DNA of 64,000 nucleotides from Rhynchopus sp. YZ270_cl-10. Lineage: Eukaryota > Euglenozoa > Diplonemea > Diplonemida > Diplonemidae. The position numbers were made by a program, and so were the translations under genes. The stretch covers positions 558,001 through 622,000 of the forward strand of contig OZ037884.1 of the NCBI GenBank assembly GCA_964035575.1. The letters run 5' to 3'. The notes under the pieces are model-generated. The model was not told where the DNA came from, made no database searches, and saw only the letters and a list, made by a program, of their open reading frames with translations. Shown one piece after another: positions 35,713 through 46,729 of the stretch (within the stretch, counting starts at the first letter, position 1; each line of letters starts with the position of its first letter).

Positions 35713-38700
35713 ATGTCGTCCTCCACCGCGTCGTCACTGAATATGGCGAGATTTGAGAAGTTTGGGTCTCATGCTAAGGTGGAGTTTTGGAGCACGTTGC
35801 ATAAGAAGAAGATTCATGACTTGCGACTGAGCGACGCAGAAATCCCTTTGAACGGAACCTTCCAGGCATCACGCGAAGCTGCCGACACTGGACGGGTAGA
35901 GCTGGACGGGCATTCCTTTTATGCCGAAGCGAATGCAGGCCTGTTTGAATACGTCATCCCCGGGTCTCTTCGCAACTTCAACACTATTGAAGAGTACAAC
36001 GCCATCAATGCCAAGGAAGTCCTCGCAACCCACGCCGCCGCGCTCTGGGAAACCATTGTCTCCGGGGAATTTCTTGACAACCCAGGGCTGCTCTTCCGCT
36101 TCCACGTTTACTCCTTTGCGGACCTCAAGGCGCATGAGTTCCATTCCAGGACGGTGCTCCCCATTTTGTCTCCAGTGTCGCCGATTCATATGGACGGCGC
36201 GTTGAGGAGGATCTCAGCGTTGTTTGACCCCGAGGAGTTGACGGACTTCCAACAGAGGTGGGATGTGCAGCGTGGGGTAGGTGGGGACGCGGCAGGGCCG
36301 TTGGCGCATGTTCCCGTCTTCTGTTATAATAGGGTGACGCATGCGTTGACGGCGCTTGCCAGTGTGCGTGAGGAAGGCAGCAAGGAGGCGCTCAACAACG
36401 GCACCACGGTCGTCTGTGTCGCAGACTGCTGTGGCACACCGCACTTCGGTTGGGCAGTGCGGAATGTGGTCCTCGCGTTGCGTGCCGTGCTGGACATCGA
36501 GAGGTGTACCTGTGTCAGTATTCGTGAAGGACCTTCGACAGGTATTCATCTTTGTTTTCTAATTTAAAAGTAGCTTCGGGGGAAAAGTCAAATAAAAGCT
36601 GGTGTGGCTGAAGGGAGTGCTATTTTTGTGCTATTTTCTGTTACTTTCTGCTATTTTCTGCTATTCTGGGCATCTGGATTTTTTGGTGCGGCTGAAGGGA
36701 GGTGCTATTTTGTGCTATGTTCTGCTATTTTGGGGTCGTCGGCCACACCAAAAGCGGTATAAATAAGAGTGTACCTATTTAGCCCTTCCATTAAGTCCCT
36801 GGGAATGCAGTGATCTCTTCAAATTCTTTTTTATTTGGCTCAGTCCAAAAACCCCCCCCCCCCCCCCTGAAAGGTAACCTCAGCAACTATTTGGATATTA
36901 TCAAATATGTACTAGGACGTTCTGTTCGATTTTTGTTTTAATGAATTCAGATTAAAGTTTCTGAATTCATTAAAACAAAAATCGAGCAAAAAGACCGAGT
37001 ACAAATTTGATGGATCCCCCCCGAGAGGAAAATAAGTTACCGGTAACCTCAGTTACCGGTAATTCCTTAAGGATTCCTTAAGAAACACGAAAAAGAGCAA
37101 AAAAAAAAGGGGGGGCACTTTAATTTATCATTTGGAAACCCTTCCACTTTACGCGGTGCTTATTTTTCGTCTTTTTTTTTCTTGAAAAAATCGGTTCATC
37201 CTATCATGCCGGTTGCCGAGAGGCAGACCAGGGTCCTCCTCTTCCGCAATCTCAGGTGCCCTTTTCGTTTTCCTTGTGGTCTTTTCCTGAGGAAGAGTGT
37301 AAGTCACCTCTACAAATTCTTGCGGATCAGAGAGCATGGAAGCAAACACAGTTTTTTTGTTTTTTTGTTCCCTTTGCCAACAAAAAGGAGCAGTGAACAA
37401 GTTGCACTCGAAACGAGTTGCAGTGTATGTTGATGAGTCCTTCAACTTCAATGCAATGCCAGTTGTCTGAGCAATGTTGGACAGGTGTGAGGCAACATCA
37501 TCTACTGTAACAAGTTCCGTAATACGACTGATATCCTCCAAATGTCTGGACACGACTCCAAAATGGGAGTCCCGCCCGTTTTTCCCGTGTTTTTCACAAA
37601 AATAGTTAACAGTAACGGGTTTTGTACAAAACTTGAAAAGGAGAAAGTACAACATTTCTTTGGACTGGAAGTGCCTTCCGACATCAGCCCACACAATTAT
37701 TTTCTGGAAGTTTGGAACCCCAGGTCGTTTTAACAAATCTTTCAAACATTGTATTGCAGTAAAAGAATCTTGGTTGAGGTTGTCCATGACATAATCATAA
37801 TTATGCTGTTTGACAGTATCACCAGATTTCCAGTACAACCCCACCCCCAGATGCGAATACGTTCGCTGACGATAGAAAACGCCAGAAGTCTCTACTGGCA
37901 ACATCGGTAGGCTCCCTTTTTGCTTAAAATCAATCTCAACTATGAGATTTGAGCCGGGGTCTCCGATGTCACGTGTGTAGGCCCTTCTTTGGCTCGCAGC
38001 CCTTTTTTTGTGCGTTTCTAAATTAACTAAGTCCTCTATTTGGACGTCAACAATGTTCTTTAATTTGCGGTACGCTGCACTGGTTGATTTATTTATTTTT
38101 AAAAGTTCAAGAATCTCTTCCGATGTTGCATCCTTTGACGGGATAGCCAAATTACGGCTGTGAAATGCATGACGTATTGAAGACCGAATACTTTCTTCAT
38201 TAAAACAGTATTCACAAAAATCGGTTTTACGCTTACGAAATGTAAAATTAGAAAAGTTGCTCTTTCCCAGAGAAAAAAAAGTAGATCTTTTCATCGGCAC
38301 GTCATTGTTAGAGAACAACGTCGCCTTTCTAGCATTCAATGCCGCGAGTTGAACCGCGTATCCCTTTTTTTTTGTGAGTCTCTTGTGATTTGTGGAAAGG
38401 GGGGTTGAGTGTGATTCAAAAAGTTCACGAACTACACCAACATTTTCATCAGTCAAGATGCTTGGTCTCCCCCCCACGTTGGCGCAGTCGCTAGCAGGAG
38501 AGAAAATATCCTTTCCTGCAGCAAACCCAGCTTTTTGCAAAGTGGGTCTGCTGAAGCCGTCTGCTCGCAGTGCCTTGAGCACTCTTTGCCTCTCTACGTC
38601 GGGCAACTCTTTCACTTTGTCCACCAGGTCTCTCAACTGCGTGAACAACGCCCCCTTGCCCCTCACCGCGAGAAGAATTGCAACAGCGTCGTTGTCGGTG

Positions 38701-41700
38701 CCTGCAAAGACACGAAACGCCTGCGAAAAAAATTTTCGGATGAGCGCAGTGTGGGGGGACTTTGCGTGACGTGCGGAGAAGGGGGTACTCGGTCGCATCT
38801 TCTCCAGCTCCGACACCCACCTCTCAAGCGTAGCCTTCTCATGCTCTTCATCTTCTTCATCCTCATCCTTCTCCTCATCACTCTCCTCATCACTCTCCTC
38901 ATCCGATACCACGCCCCTCAAATCTTGGCAGAAGTACACCACCTGTGTTTTTTTCTGATGGGTGGTTCTTCGTTTGTGGAGGATCGATGACACCAAACGT
39001 TCCTTCCACAAACACTTGAACCACTCCATCTTGTACGACGGCTTGTAGAAGCCCTCCTTCTGCGCCAACTTCATCACCTCCTTGCAGGTCTTATTCCCGT
39101 CAAAAGGAGCTCGAACCAAAAATGCGACAAACTCATGTGCATGTCTCTTCATCTGTTTCACTTTTCGGGTTGTGAGACCCACATTTTTTGTCATTTTTTG
39201 TAGTTCTGGGATTAGGCGGGGTTTACAAATGATAAAAATGAACATTCGAGAAATTAAAGTGCCTTTTTTTTTTTGGCTTTTTTTCGTGTTTCTTAAGGAA
39301 TCCTTAAGGAATTACCGGTAACTGAGGTTACCGGTAACTTATTTTCCTCTCGGGGGGGATCCATCAAATTTGTACTCGGTCTTTTTGCTCGATTTTTGTT
39401 TTAATGAATTCAGAAACTTTAATCTGAATTCATTAAAACAAAAATCGAACAGAACGTCCTAGTACATATTTGATAATATCCAAATAGTTGCTGAGGTTAC
39501 CTTTCAGGGGGGGGGGGGGGGGGGGTAGGGGGTCCGACTCCTAATAGACTTGTGTATTAAATTTCGTACAAAAAACTCATTATTAAACTTCTGGTCATCT
39601 CCAAGGCAACTGCGGGTGAAAAACACCCTCAGAGTGGGTCACAGGGGGCCTGTGGGCCGAAAAACGACCCAGAAGCCACCCCAGAATACAAAAAAATGGG
39701 AAAAAATAGTTAGGTAGGACCAGACGTCGTTAACAGCTATGAACCAAAGAGGTTCTCAGTGTCGTCGGCCAAGCCCCTTCACCAAAAAAGACTACAACAA
39801 GAAAACAAACACACAGAAAAAAAAGTAAAAGAATGCCCTTCCTCAGTCCGGAAGTATCACCTCAACCGGTCACACCTGCCGTAAAATAGAGAGAGGTTAC
39901 AGAATACAAAAAAAAAGCCAAAATTGGTCGCAAAATCGGCCGAAAAAAAAAAAATAGTGAAAAAACGGCTTTTTGACGGTTTTGGCCATGTTGGGCAAAA
40001 TAGCGTTTTTTCAAGAAAAAACCAAAAAAACGGTTATTTTTTGACATCACAAAACCTCCTTTGGCACAAATATACCCCAAAAGTGGCCTGTGAGTCCATT
40101 CCAACCTGTTTTGGACATATTTGACACTTTTGGAAGTGTTTTTTTGGTGTTTTTACGTCAAAAAACATACCCTGGCAATACCCTGACCGCGCTCCGGCAG
40201 CATTCCGGCATGCTGTTTGACCCATATAGGGGTCAAGAAATGGCCAAAAACCCCCGAAAAAGCACTCCGGGAACCCAGATAGTTCCAAATATCCACCAGA
40301 CACCCACCCAAACACCGCAGAAACACGACAGAAAGTCGTCTTAAAAAACACACTTTTTTCAAAAAGGCTATTATGGAGCCTGTCTGACGAGCTTTTTGAA
40401 AAAAGTGTGTTTTTTAAGACGACTTTCTGTCGTGTTTCTGCGGTGTTTGGGTGGGTGTCTGGTGGATATTTGGAACTATCTGGGTTCCCGGAGTGCTTTT
40501 TCGGGGGTTTTTGGCCATTTCTTGACCCCTATATGGGTCAAACAGCATGCCGGAATGCTGCCGGAGCGCGGTCAGGGTATTGCCAGGGTATGTTTTTTGA
40601 CGTAAAAACACCAAAAAAACACTTCCAAAAGTGTCAAATATGTCCAAAACAGGTTGGAATGGACTCACAGGCCACTTTTGGGGTATATTTGTGCCAAAGG
40701 AGGTTTTGTGATGTCAAAAAATAACCGTTTTTTTGGTTTTTTCTTGAAAAAACGCTATTTTGCCCAACATGGCCAAAACCGTCAAAAAGCCGTTTTTTCA
40801 CTATTTTTTTCCATTTTTTTGTATTCTGGGGTGGCTTCTGGGTCGTTTTTCGGCCCACAGGCCCTCTGTGACCCACTCTGAGGGTGTTTTTCACCCGCAG
40901 TTGCCTTGGAGATGACCAGAAGTTTAATAATGAGTTTTTTGTACGGTAATTTTACTCACAGTCGGACCCCCTAGGGGGGGGGGGGGGGGGGTTTTTGGAC
41001 TGAGCCATTTATATATTTGGTGTGGCTCAAAACCCCTCAAGTACACCACAAAATAATCACAAAAGTACAAAAAAATTACACTTTGTTCTTGGGCTGAGCC
41101 GCACCATTTTTTTTTGAAAAATCCTCTCCGAAAACCCACCCCTTTACAGGACTCTCTCTCTCATTGATGGCAGATTTTGTCATCACCGCTGATCTGGGCA
41201 AAGACGAGACCGGCGCCCTCCCAAGCACCTTCCCTGCCAAGCTCATTACCCCCTTTGGATGGGAAACCGCGAAGCCTGCAGTGAACCTGGCCAAGGCAAT
41301 GGACCCTAACCTGCTGTCGGAGGAGAGCGCGAAGCTGAATCTGTCTTTGATGAAGTGGCGCATGGTGCCGGATCTGGACCTGGAGAAGATTTCTAATTTG
41401 AAGTGCCTGGTCGTCGGGTCGGGCACCCTGGGCTGTGGTGTGGCACGCAACCTCATGAAGTGGGGCATCTTCGAGTTCACCATGGTCGACCGCGGGAACG
41501 TTTCCTTTTCGAACACCGTCCGGCAGTCCCTCTTCGTCCACGAAGACGCTGTCCTCCGGAAGAACAAGGCGCAGGCAGCAGCAGATGCCTGCAAGAAGAT
41601 CTACCCCCTCGCCAAGGTGTCCGCTGTCGACATGAACATCCCCATGCCCGGGCATGCGGTGTCTTCTGATGCTCAAGAGAAGGAGGTGCGTGAAACCGTT

Positions 41701-43544
41701 GATAAATTTGAGGAATTGATTAAGGCGCACGACGTCATCTTCCTTTTGACGGACAGCAGGGAGAGCCGGTGGCTGCCAACCCTCCTCGGGACGAAACACA
41801 AGAAGATTGTGCTGAACGCAGCGCTTGGGTTCAACACCTATGTGGTGATGCGGCACGGACACCCGGACCACAAGAAGCGTCTCTCCTGCTACTTCTGTTC
41901 GGACATCACAAGCCCTATCGACAGTATCTCAGACCGTACCCTAGACCAGCAGTGCACCGTGACCAGGCCTGGGGTCAGCGACATCGCCTCAGCATCGATT
42001 GTAGAGCTGCTGGTCAGCATCGTCAGCCATCCAGACGGTGCGTCGGCAGACCCTCCATGTGCAAGAAAGGGTATGTCATATAATTTTCCAGCTTTGTAAG
42101 AGGCAACAGGTCGATCCCGGCGCGCTTCGCGCCGGGCCGACTTGCACAGCGTGCATCACATTTCCGCACCCCACACATCCAGCCACGTATGGAGCAGATT
42201 CCACGACCTCACGGTGCCCTCCCGGGGGAGGGACAGCTTCGCCCTCTTCTGCTCGGGTTCTCCAGTGAGGTCCACCTCCTCGACAGTAAGGTCCTGCTGT
42301 TCCTCCCTCTTCCTTGTGTTCTTCGGGTTGGGTTCGACGGTTGCCGTGGGTTATGCCTGGGTTGTGTGTTGCCAACAGACACACACACAATAATGACAAC
42401 AAGCAAACCCACTGTCACAGCCACGTCTTTGGCATGGGATATGGTGTAATGGAATGCGGCTGCAACCAGCGAATCGTTCTCTGCTGAGTGCGGATTGGAG
42501 GGAGCGGGAGGGGCAAGTGGTTGTGAGGCCATTGGGGGAACCGGTGCATCTACCAGTTTTGTCCGGATCGTCAACGACCGGATCCTTCTTTTCGTCGTGT
42601 GCACGTATCAGACCCGCTTCCCCGGGTTTTCAAAGATAACTCGTGCCAGTTGGCAACTTTATCCCCCGCAGCTTTGCCTGTTCACTGCAGAACTGGAAAA
42701 TAAGTGGAGACGTCCTTTCTTTTTCCATGGGCTTCGCCCCACCCACCCTACCTCCAGCCCCGGAAGAATTTCTTTCACCCATTTCCCCCCCTCCCCTGGC
42801 CGGAAGAAATCCTTCCGTTTTTTTTTTTGGGTCGCGGAAACACTGGGCGTTTGTACTTTCACTTTCGCTTCTCTTTTTTTGTTTTTTTCGATAAATTGTT
42901 GGAGTAGTGTAGTTGCCTCGGTTGTGTTGCCACAGTTGTGCAATCTCCACTGTCCAAAAGTTTTCAAACAACCTATTCTTTCTTTCTCTCAGATGAAGAG
43001 GGCGGAGCACCGGGCCCGTTGGGAACTGTACCCCACCAGGTGCGTGGTGGGCTGTATGAGTTCGACCAGATGACCCTCTACGGGCCTGTCTTCCCTAGCT
43101 GTGTGGGCTGCAGTGACGCAGTGCTGAACGAGTACAGCACGAAGGGGTTCCAGTTCATAAAGGACGTTCTCAACAACCCAACACGGCTCACAGAAGTGTC
43201 GGGGATCAACACCATGCTCGAAGGTGCTGACGTATGTACCCCTAACATTCCCCCTTTCCTCCCTGCGCTGTTTCGCTGCTCTGCAATGATTTTTGATGGG
43301 GGGGTGACTCACTTTTTTTTGGTTGAGTGGTGCAAGAGGCTTCATATTTTCCAGATTTCTGTCTGTTTGTTTTTTTTGTTTTTGAAAAGTCCTTTCACGA
43401 TTGTGAATCAAGGTAGCTAAGCACGGTCCGTAGGTTCATCTTATAACTTTTCTGTCTTTTAATAGACAATAGGGTATAAAAAAACTCCATCTTCCTCTAC
43501 AGGATCTTGGCATCATCAGTGACGAAGATGATGAGAGTGAATGA
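35713..43544 (+). CDS. ATG7: ATG7, E1-like ubiquitin-fold activating enzyme of autophagy
   Basis: Four exons with matching phases: 35713-36541, 41150-42070, 42993-43231, 43503-43544; 676 aa, close to the usual ~700. Donors are GTATTC, GTATGT and GTATGT; acceptors follow CCTTTACAG, CTTTCTCTCAG and CTCTACAG. The N-terminal domain (exon 1) has the ATG7 opening FGSHAKVEFWSTLHKKKIHD. Exon 2 carries the ThiF/E1 adenylation fold: nucleotide loop VVGSGTLGCGVARNL (Gly366-Gly371), IPMPGHAV, SRESRWLPTLLGTK, GFNTYVVMRHG, the Cys pair CYFC, and DRTLDQQCTVTRPG with catalytic Cys545. Exon 3 has VPHQVRGGLYEFD and the zinc pair CVGC. Exon 4 encodes the acidic tail SDEDDESE. ATG7 activates ATG8 and ATG12 with ATP and passes them to ATG3 and ATG10 in the cytosol. 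All key residues are present. Intron 1 (4608 bp) holds a DNA transposon; intron 2 holds a GC hairpin, an antisense protein-like block and hp-A; intron 3 holds hp-C. Confidence 0.96.
36600..36760. repeat. CTATTTTCTG repeats with short inverted ends
   Basis: In ATG7 intron 1. Two GTGCTATTTTNTG clusters each begin with GGTGYGGCTGAAGGGAG, and GGCCACACC follows on the right, giving short inverted ends. Possibly a degraded MITE. Confidence 0.4.
37149..39245 (-). CDS. Transposase, DDE/D type, unassigned superfamily
   Basis: Uninterrupted 698-aa ORF, antisense to ATG7. N-terminal basic region (~1-100), then an acidic linker (EESDEESDEEKDEDEEDEEH). A middle region has an HTH-like GRPSILTDENVGVVRELF followed by a zinc pair DFCEYC. 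The catalytic part has three likely acidic positions: VEIDFKQK, IIVWADVGRHFQ and EKHGKNGRDSHFG. The basic C-terminus (RFFQEKKRRKI) may be a nuclear signal. The 4-bp ATTT duplication would fit superfamilies such as Sola or Ginger, but I cannot place it. The length and full frame suggest it could still be functional. Confidence 0.8.
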   Translation of the reverse strand: MFIFIICKPRLIPELQKMTKNVGLTTRKVKQMKRHAHEFVAFLVRAPFDGNKTCKEVMKLAQKEGFYKPSYKMEWFKCLWKERLVSSILHKRRTTHQKKTQVVYFCQDLRGVVSDEESDEESDEEKDEDEEDEEHEKATLERWVSELEKMRPSTPFSARHAKSPHTALIRKFFSQAFRVFAGTDNDAVAILLAVRGKGALFTQLRDLVDKVKELPDVERQRVLKALRADGFSRPTLQKAGFAAGKDIFSPASDCANVGGRPSILTDENVGVVRELFESHSTPLSTNHKRLTKKKGYAVQLAALNARKATLFSNNDVPMKRSTFFSLGKSNFSNFTFRKRKTDFCEYCFNEESIRSSIRHAFHSRNLAIPSKDATSEEILELLKINKSTSAAYRKLKNIVDVQIEDLVNLETHKKRAASQRRAYTRDIGDPGSNLIVEIDFKQKGSLPMLPVETSGVFYRQRTYSHLGVGLYWKSGDTVKQHNYDYVMDNLNQDSFTAIQCLKDLLKRPGVPNFQKIIVWADVGRHFQSKEMLYFLLFKFCTKPVTVNYFCEKHGKNGRDSHFGVVSRHLEDISRITELVTVDDVASHLSNIAQTTGIALKLKDSSTYTATRFECNLFTAPFCWQREQKNKKTVFASMLSDPQEFVEVTYTLPQEKTTRKTKRAPEIAEEEDPGLPLGNRHDRMNRFFQEKKRRKISTA
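39526..40973. mobile_element. Foldback element nested in the transposon's right TIR
   Basis: Ends TAGGGGGTCCGACT at left and its complement at right. The arms (39526-~40381 and ~40394-40973) form one giant hairpin with its centre near 40386. The left arm has an extra ~245 bp (~39708-39954) missing from the right arm and bordered by AAAAAATAG. It lies within a G run, so the target duplication cannot be read. The segment at 40045-40160 is related to the loop of the element at 17811. Confidence 0.85.
42116..42136. other. GC-rich 9-bp hairpin in ATG7 intron 2
   Basis: Perfect stem CCCGGCGCG with CGCGCCGGG around the loop CTT. Similar short-loop GC hairpins occur at 14771, 18965, 30697 and 60632. 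Confidence 0.8.
42156..42604 (-). other. Antisense protein-like block in ATG7 intron 2
   Basis: GC-rich, unlike the surrounding intron. Read on the minus strand, one frame gives SLVAAAFHYTISHAKDVAV plus a hydrophobic VGLLVVIIVCVSVG. A second frame continues with EPNPKNTRKREEQQDLTVEE and REGTVRSWNLLHTWLDVWG to a stop at 42156. The switch needs a short intron or an indel near 42370. It could be a nested gene or a retroposed gene fragment. Not recognised. Confidence 0.35.
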
Positions 43545-44974
43545 AGGGGGGGAAAAAATGGGATAAGGGTTGCGAGAGCTGACACACGGAACTGTAGCGA
43601 TAGCGTGCGTTGAAGAAGGGGGAGGGGAGGGGGGAAACGTCTTGCTGGAAGTGTCTTACGAAGTTAGGAAGTGGTGTGCAGTGTGTGTTGATAACTAATA
43701 GGGGTAATTCTTGCGCAGAATATGGCCCAAGTGCAGTGTGTGTGGGGCTGTGGGGAGGACATCGTTGCCGCTGATTTGTTCACTTTGTTTCGCTCATTTG
43801 GCTGTGGCGTCTGCCTATCTATCTGCCCCCCCTTTTCCGCGGTGTACCATCCCCGAGAAACCAAATTCACCTTTTCAAGTTTTTTTTTCTCTTTGAAAAA
43901 TAATGATTGACGTTGTGTAGGTGTTCTCCACTCGTATTTTTTTGTTTTTGATGTGCCTGCATCCACCTTGGGGTGTCTGGGCGCTGTCAAATTCACCTTT
44001 TTTAGTACAGTCGCTCGTTTCCTAGCCCTTTTGTTGTCTGCCCATTTATATTTTTTTCAAGCTGACTGCACAATAGGCTTATCTAAAAGGTTTATCTTCT
44101 TCGGTATTTGAAGATTTCCCTCCGTTGCCAATGAGGGAAACCATTCAAATGATTACACAAGAGTTTTACGAATATTTTTTTATATAGGTACACTGTTCAC
44201 GAGATGGCTTTGTTTCTGCCTATTTCAAGGAAAATTTTCTTCAATCTATCTCCTTTTCAACTTTTCTCTTGACACACATAACCTACCCTACAATGGGTAT
44301 TCTTCCGCAGGAACTACCCTTTTTTTCCCCTGATTTTTTTTTCCCCTTCAAAACCACCTGTTCTCTCTCATACTGTTTCATATCTCCGGCACCCTTCCCC
44401 CTCATCCTGCTATCTTTGGGGGGAAGGGGAAAGGTGAAAACACTATTTTTTTTAAAAACCCAACTGGGGAAACCTGCTAGCACATTTCCCCTTGCAGCCC
44501 TAGTTTTGCTTTTTTCGATTGAAGGTGATAAAGCTGAGTGAGGCTTACAAATTATGAGTTTTGCAATATCTCAGGGAATACCCCTGTTGCAATAGCCCTG
44601 CTTCTGGAAGACGTATTGATCTTTATACGGTTAAATTGGGCTATTTTTTTTGAAAACATGGTTGTGTTAGTGTAGACACCCGAGGATGAACTTCACTATA
44701 CTGCTCAAAGTCAGCCAACGGAAACCTCGGGAGGGGGTGTACATGGTCCACCCTTTTGCTTTCTGTTTTGCTAAAAGTAGTGGGTGTGAATTTGTTATTT
44801 TTTTTTGATAAAAGCGCCTTGCAACGAAGGTGTGTCTGCACACTTTATCAACTTCAACATTGTTGCTAACATAACGTGGAAAAGGGTCTCGCCCCCAAAA
44901 CGCTAAAAAAAAATACCCTAACATAAAATACAGCACCAAAAAAAACCCCATTCTTTTCCTGTCAATTTTTCCAG
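43545..44974. other. Intergenic with short repeats
   Basis: Holds the TTGATAACTAATAGGGG minor repeat (43690), hp-F-like remnants (~43950), hp-E (44188), a truncated hp-C (44524) and a minus-strand hp-B (44651-44699). Nothing coding seen. Confidence 0.55.
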
Positions 44975-45216
44975 CAACTCTGCTTACATCTTCGGGGACC
45001 CCATACCAGACTTTACTGCCGCAGAAGAACGTTGCCTGGTGTGTACGTAATATTTTTGAATCTGACGGGAGTGCGTTCGATTTGATTGTTGTTGGATCCC
45101 AAAATTGAATCTAATCGAATTAGGATCCAACCAAGGGTGTTGTGTATGATGCCACCTTTGGCAAGCGCCGCCCAAATGCTTGCAAGACAGACGCGTCGGA
45201 CCTTCGAGGAGGGTGA
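44975..45216 (+). CDS. Two candidate exons, 3' end of an unknown gene
   Basis: Exon-like 44975-45038 follows TTTTTCCAG and encodes NSAYIFGDPIPDFTAAEERC before a GTGTGT donor. Exon-like 45136-45216 (after CCAACCAAG) encodes GVVYDATFGKRRPNACKTDA and ends at TGA. Phases agree. The 97-nt intervening sequence contains the inverted pair GTTGGATCC and GGATCCAAC, so its ends may be drawn together. No upstream exons were found. Only 76 nt separate it from the next gene's ATG. Function unknown. Confidence 0.4.
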
Positions 45217-45291
45217 CGATCCTGGACACTGCAATCTTCACTTTCTCCCCCTTCTTCCTTCTACACCAACCCAGCTTTGAACCTTTGAACA

Positions 45292-46729
45292 ATGTGGGTG
45301 GCACTCATTGTGTTGGCTACAGCAGCTTCTTGCAAGGATGCGTCCGATTGTTCTCTGAATGGTGACTGTGTGGCAAATGCCTGCAGATGCGATCCTGGGT
45401 GGACGACCATTGCACCAGGCCCTGAGTGCAGCCATTTGGATTTTGCTGTGACGGAGGTGGCAAGCCCAGGATATCACAACGAGACGTGGAACACCTGGGG
45501 CGGGCGGCCTGTGTACTGGAAGGAGGACAAGAAGTGGCATTTGTTTGTGACCGAGCTTGCAGGGCAGTGCAATGTGGACGCCTGGATCAACAACTCCTTC
45601 ATCACGCACAGCACCTCAGACAGCCCAGGCGGGCCCTGGTCGGCAGTAGACGTCACCGTCCCAGTGTTCTCCTCCAACGCGCAGGCGGTGCTGCACCCGG
45701 ACGGAACCTGGTTGGTATACTACATAGGTGGGCAGACCCTCCCCGCAGATGACTGGGTGCAGTGTGGGGAAAAAACAATCAATTGGCCGCCGGTGGCAAC
45801 GGGTATGATAATATGCTGATTTAGGGGAGTAAAAGAGAGAGGAAGAGAGAGAGAGAGAGAGGCACGACCTCAGAAAACCCAAATCAATGTACCCTTGAAA
45901 TTTTTTGGTCTCGGGGTGCACAAAGTGCGCAAGAAGTGCGAATCACCCCTCCTTCAGACACCATACTTTGGGGGGGTGTTTTTTAAACCAGTGTATTTAT
46001 TTCATACTTTACTCAAAACACCCCACCACCATCTCCTCCTCCCCAGGCGGTGTGCCCCAATCCGACCAGTTGCTCAAAATCGCCAGCTCCAAGTCACCCT
46101 TCGGCCCGTGGACGATGCATGACATCAACATCCCGAACCTCAACAGCTCCAAGGTCTTTGACTGCGACATGTCGAACCCTGCTCCTTATGTGGATGAGGA
46201 TGGAGTTGTCACTCTTGGATTCAATGGTGGAGGCTGCCACGGCGGGCTTGAGACGTTGGGCGTGATGCAGGCAAAGACGTGGAACGGCGATTACACCTTG
46301 CTGACCATGGAGCCTATTGGGCTTCCAACGGGCTGCCCTACAGGGCAGTTCGCAGAAGACCCTACGTTGTGGCGGAGCGAGCGTGGCTGGCACATCATTG
46401 CGCATGGTCTCTGTGATTGGCACCCACCGGCATCGGATCTGTTTTCGCTCTACGCATACTCAACGGATCTCAAGAACTGGACTGTCTCGAGGAACCAAGA
46501 CAACTCCACAGGGTTGGTCTCCCTCCCCTCCCCTGTCTACAGCAAGACAGTCCAATGGAGCAACAGCACCTCTCAGTACATCAGCCGCGTCGAGCGCCCC
46601 CAGGTCGTATTCGATGCAGACCACAAAGTGATTGGACTCACAAACGCTGTCTGTCCAGGCGGCAATTCCGTCGGTTCCTGCAGAACCGGGAACCCTTCGT
46701 GGACATTGTACCGACCATTAAATCTGTGA
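45292..46729 (+). CDS. Secreted EGF-like plus beta-propeller (glycosidase-fold) protein
   Basis: Two exons, 45292-45802 and 46047-46729 (donor GTATGA, acceptor CCTCCCCAG), 397 aa. A signal peptide (MWVALIVLATAASC) is followed by a Cys-rich EGF-like module (CSLNGDCVANACRCDPGW). The rest has the repeating blade motifs of five-bladed propeller glycosidases (GH43/GH32 type): WGGRPVYWKEDKKWHLF, SPGGPW and SPFGPW, NPAPYVDEDGVVTLGF, and QFAEDPTLWRSERGWHII. The EDPTLWR block resembles the catalytic-region motif of those families, but I cannot confirm the full triad. Many NxS/T sites suggest N-glycosylation. It probably acts outside the cell or in a lysosome-like compartment on a polysaccharide. Start set by a pyrimidine-rich upstream tract and CCAACCCAG. 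Confidence 0.75.

Larger units (their letters stand above)
36837..41006. mobile_element. Complete DDE DNA transposon in ATG7 intron 1, with nested foldback
   Basis: Outer ends GGCTCAGTCCAAAAACCC and its exact complement, flanked by ATTT on both sides (36833-36836, 41007-41010). Each long TIR (~250 bp) continues as a C run, AAAGGTAACCTCAGC, a GATTTTTGTTTTAATGAATT palindrome and a TTACCGGTAA segment. The two TIRs are near identical up to the insertion of a foldback element (39526-40973) into the G run of the right TIR. One intact ORF (minus strand) encodes the transposase. Near-identical TIRs and an open ORF suggest a recent insertion. The 70-bp element at 9830 is a deletion relative. Confidence 0.85.

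Noticed and set aside
41161-41871. Long minus-strand ORF opposite ATG7 exon 2
   Set aside because: It is the antisense shadow of a confidently identified exon and has no recognisable protein.
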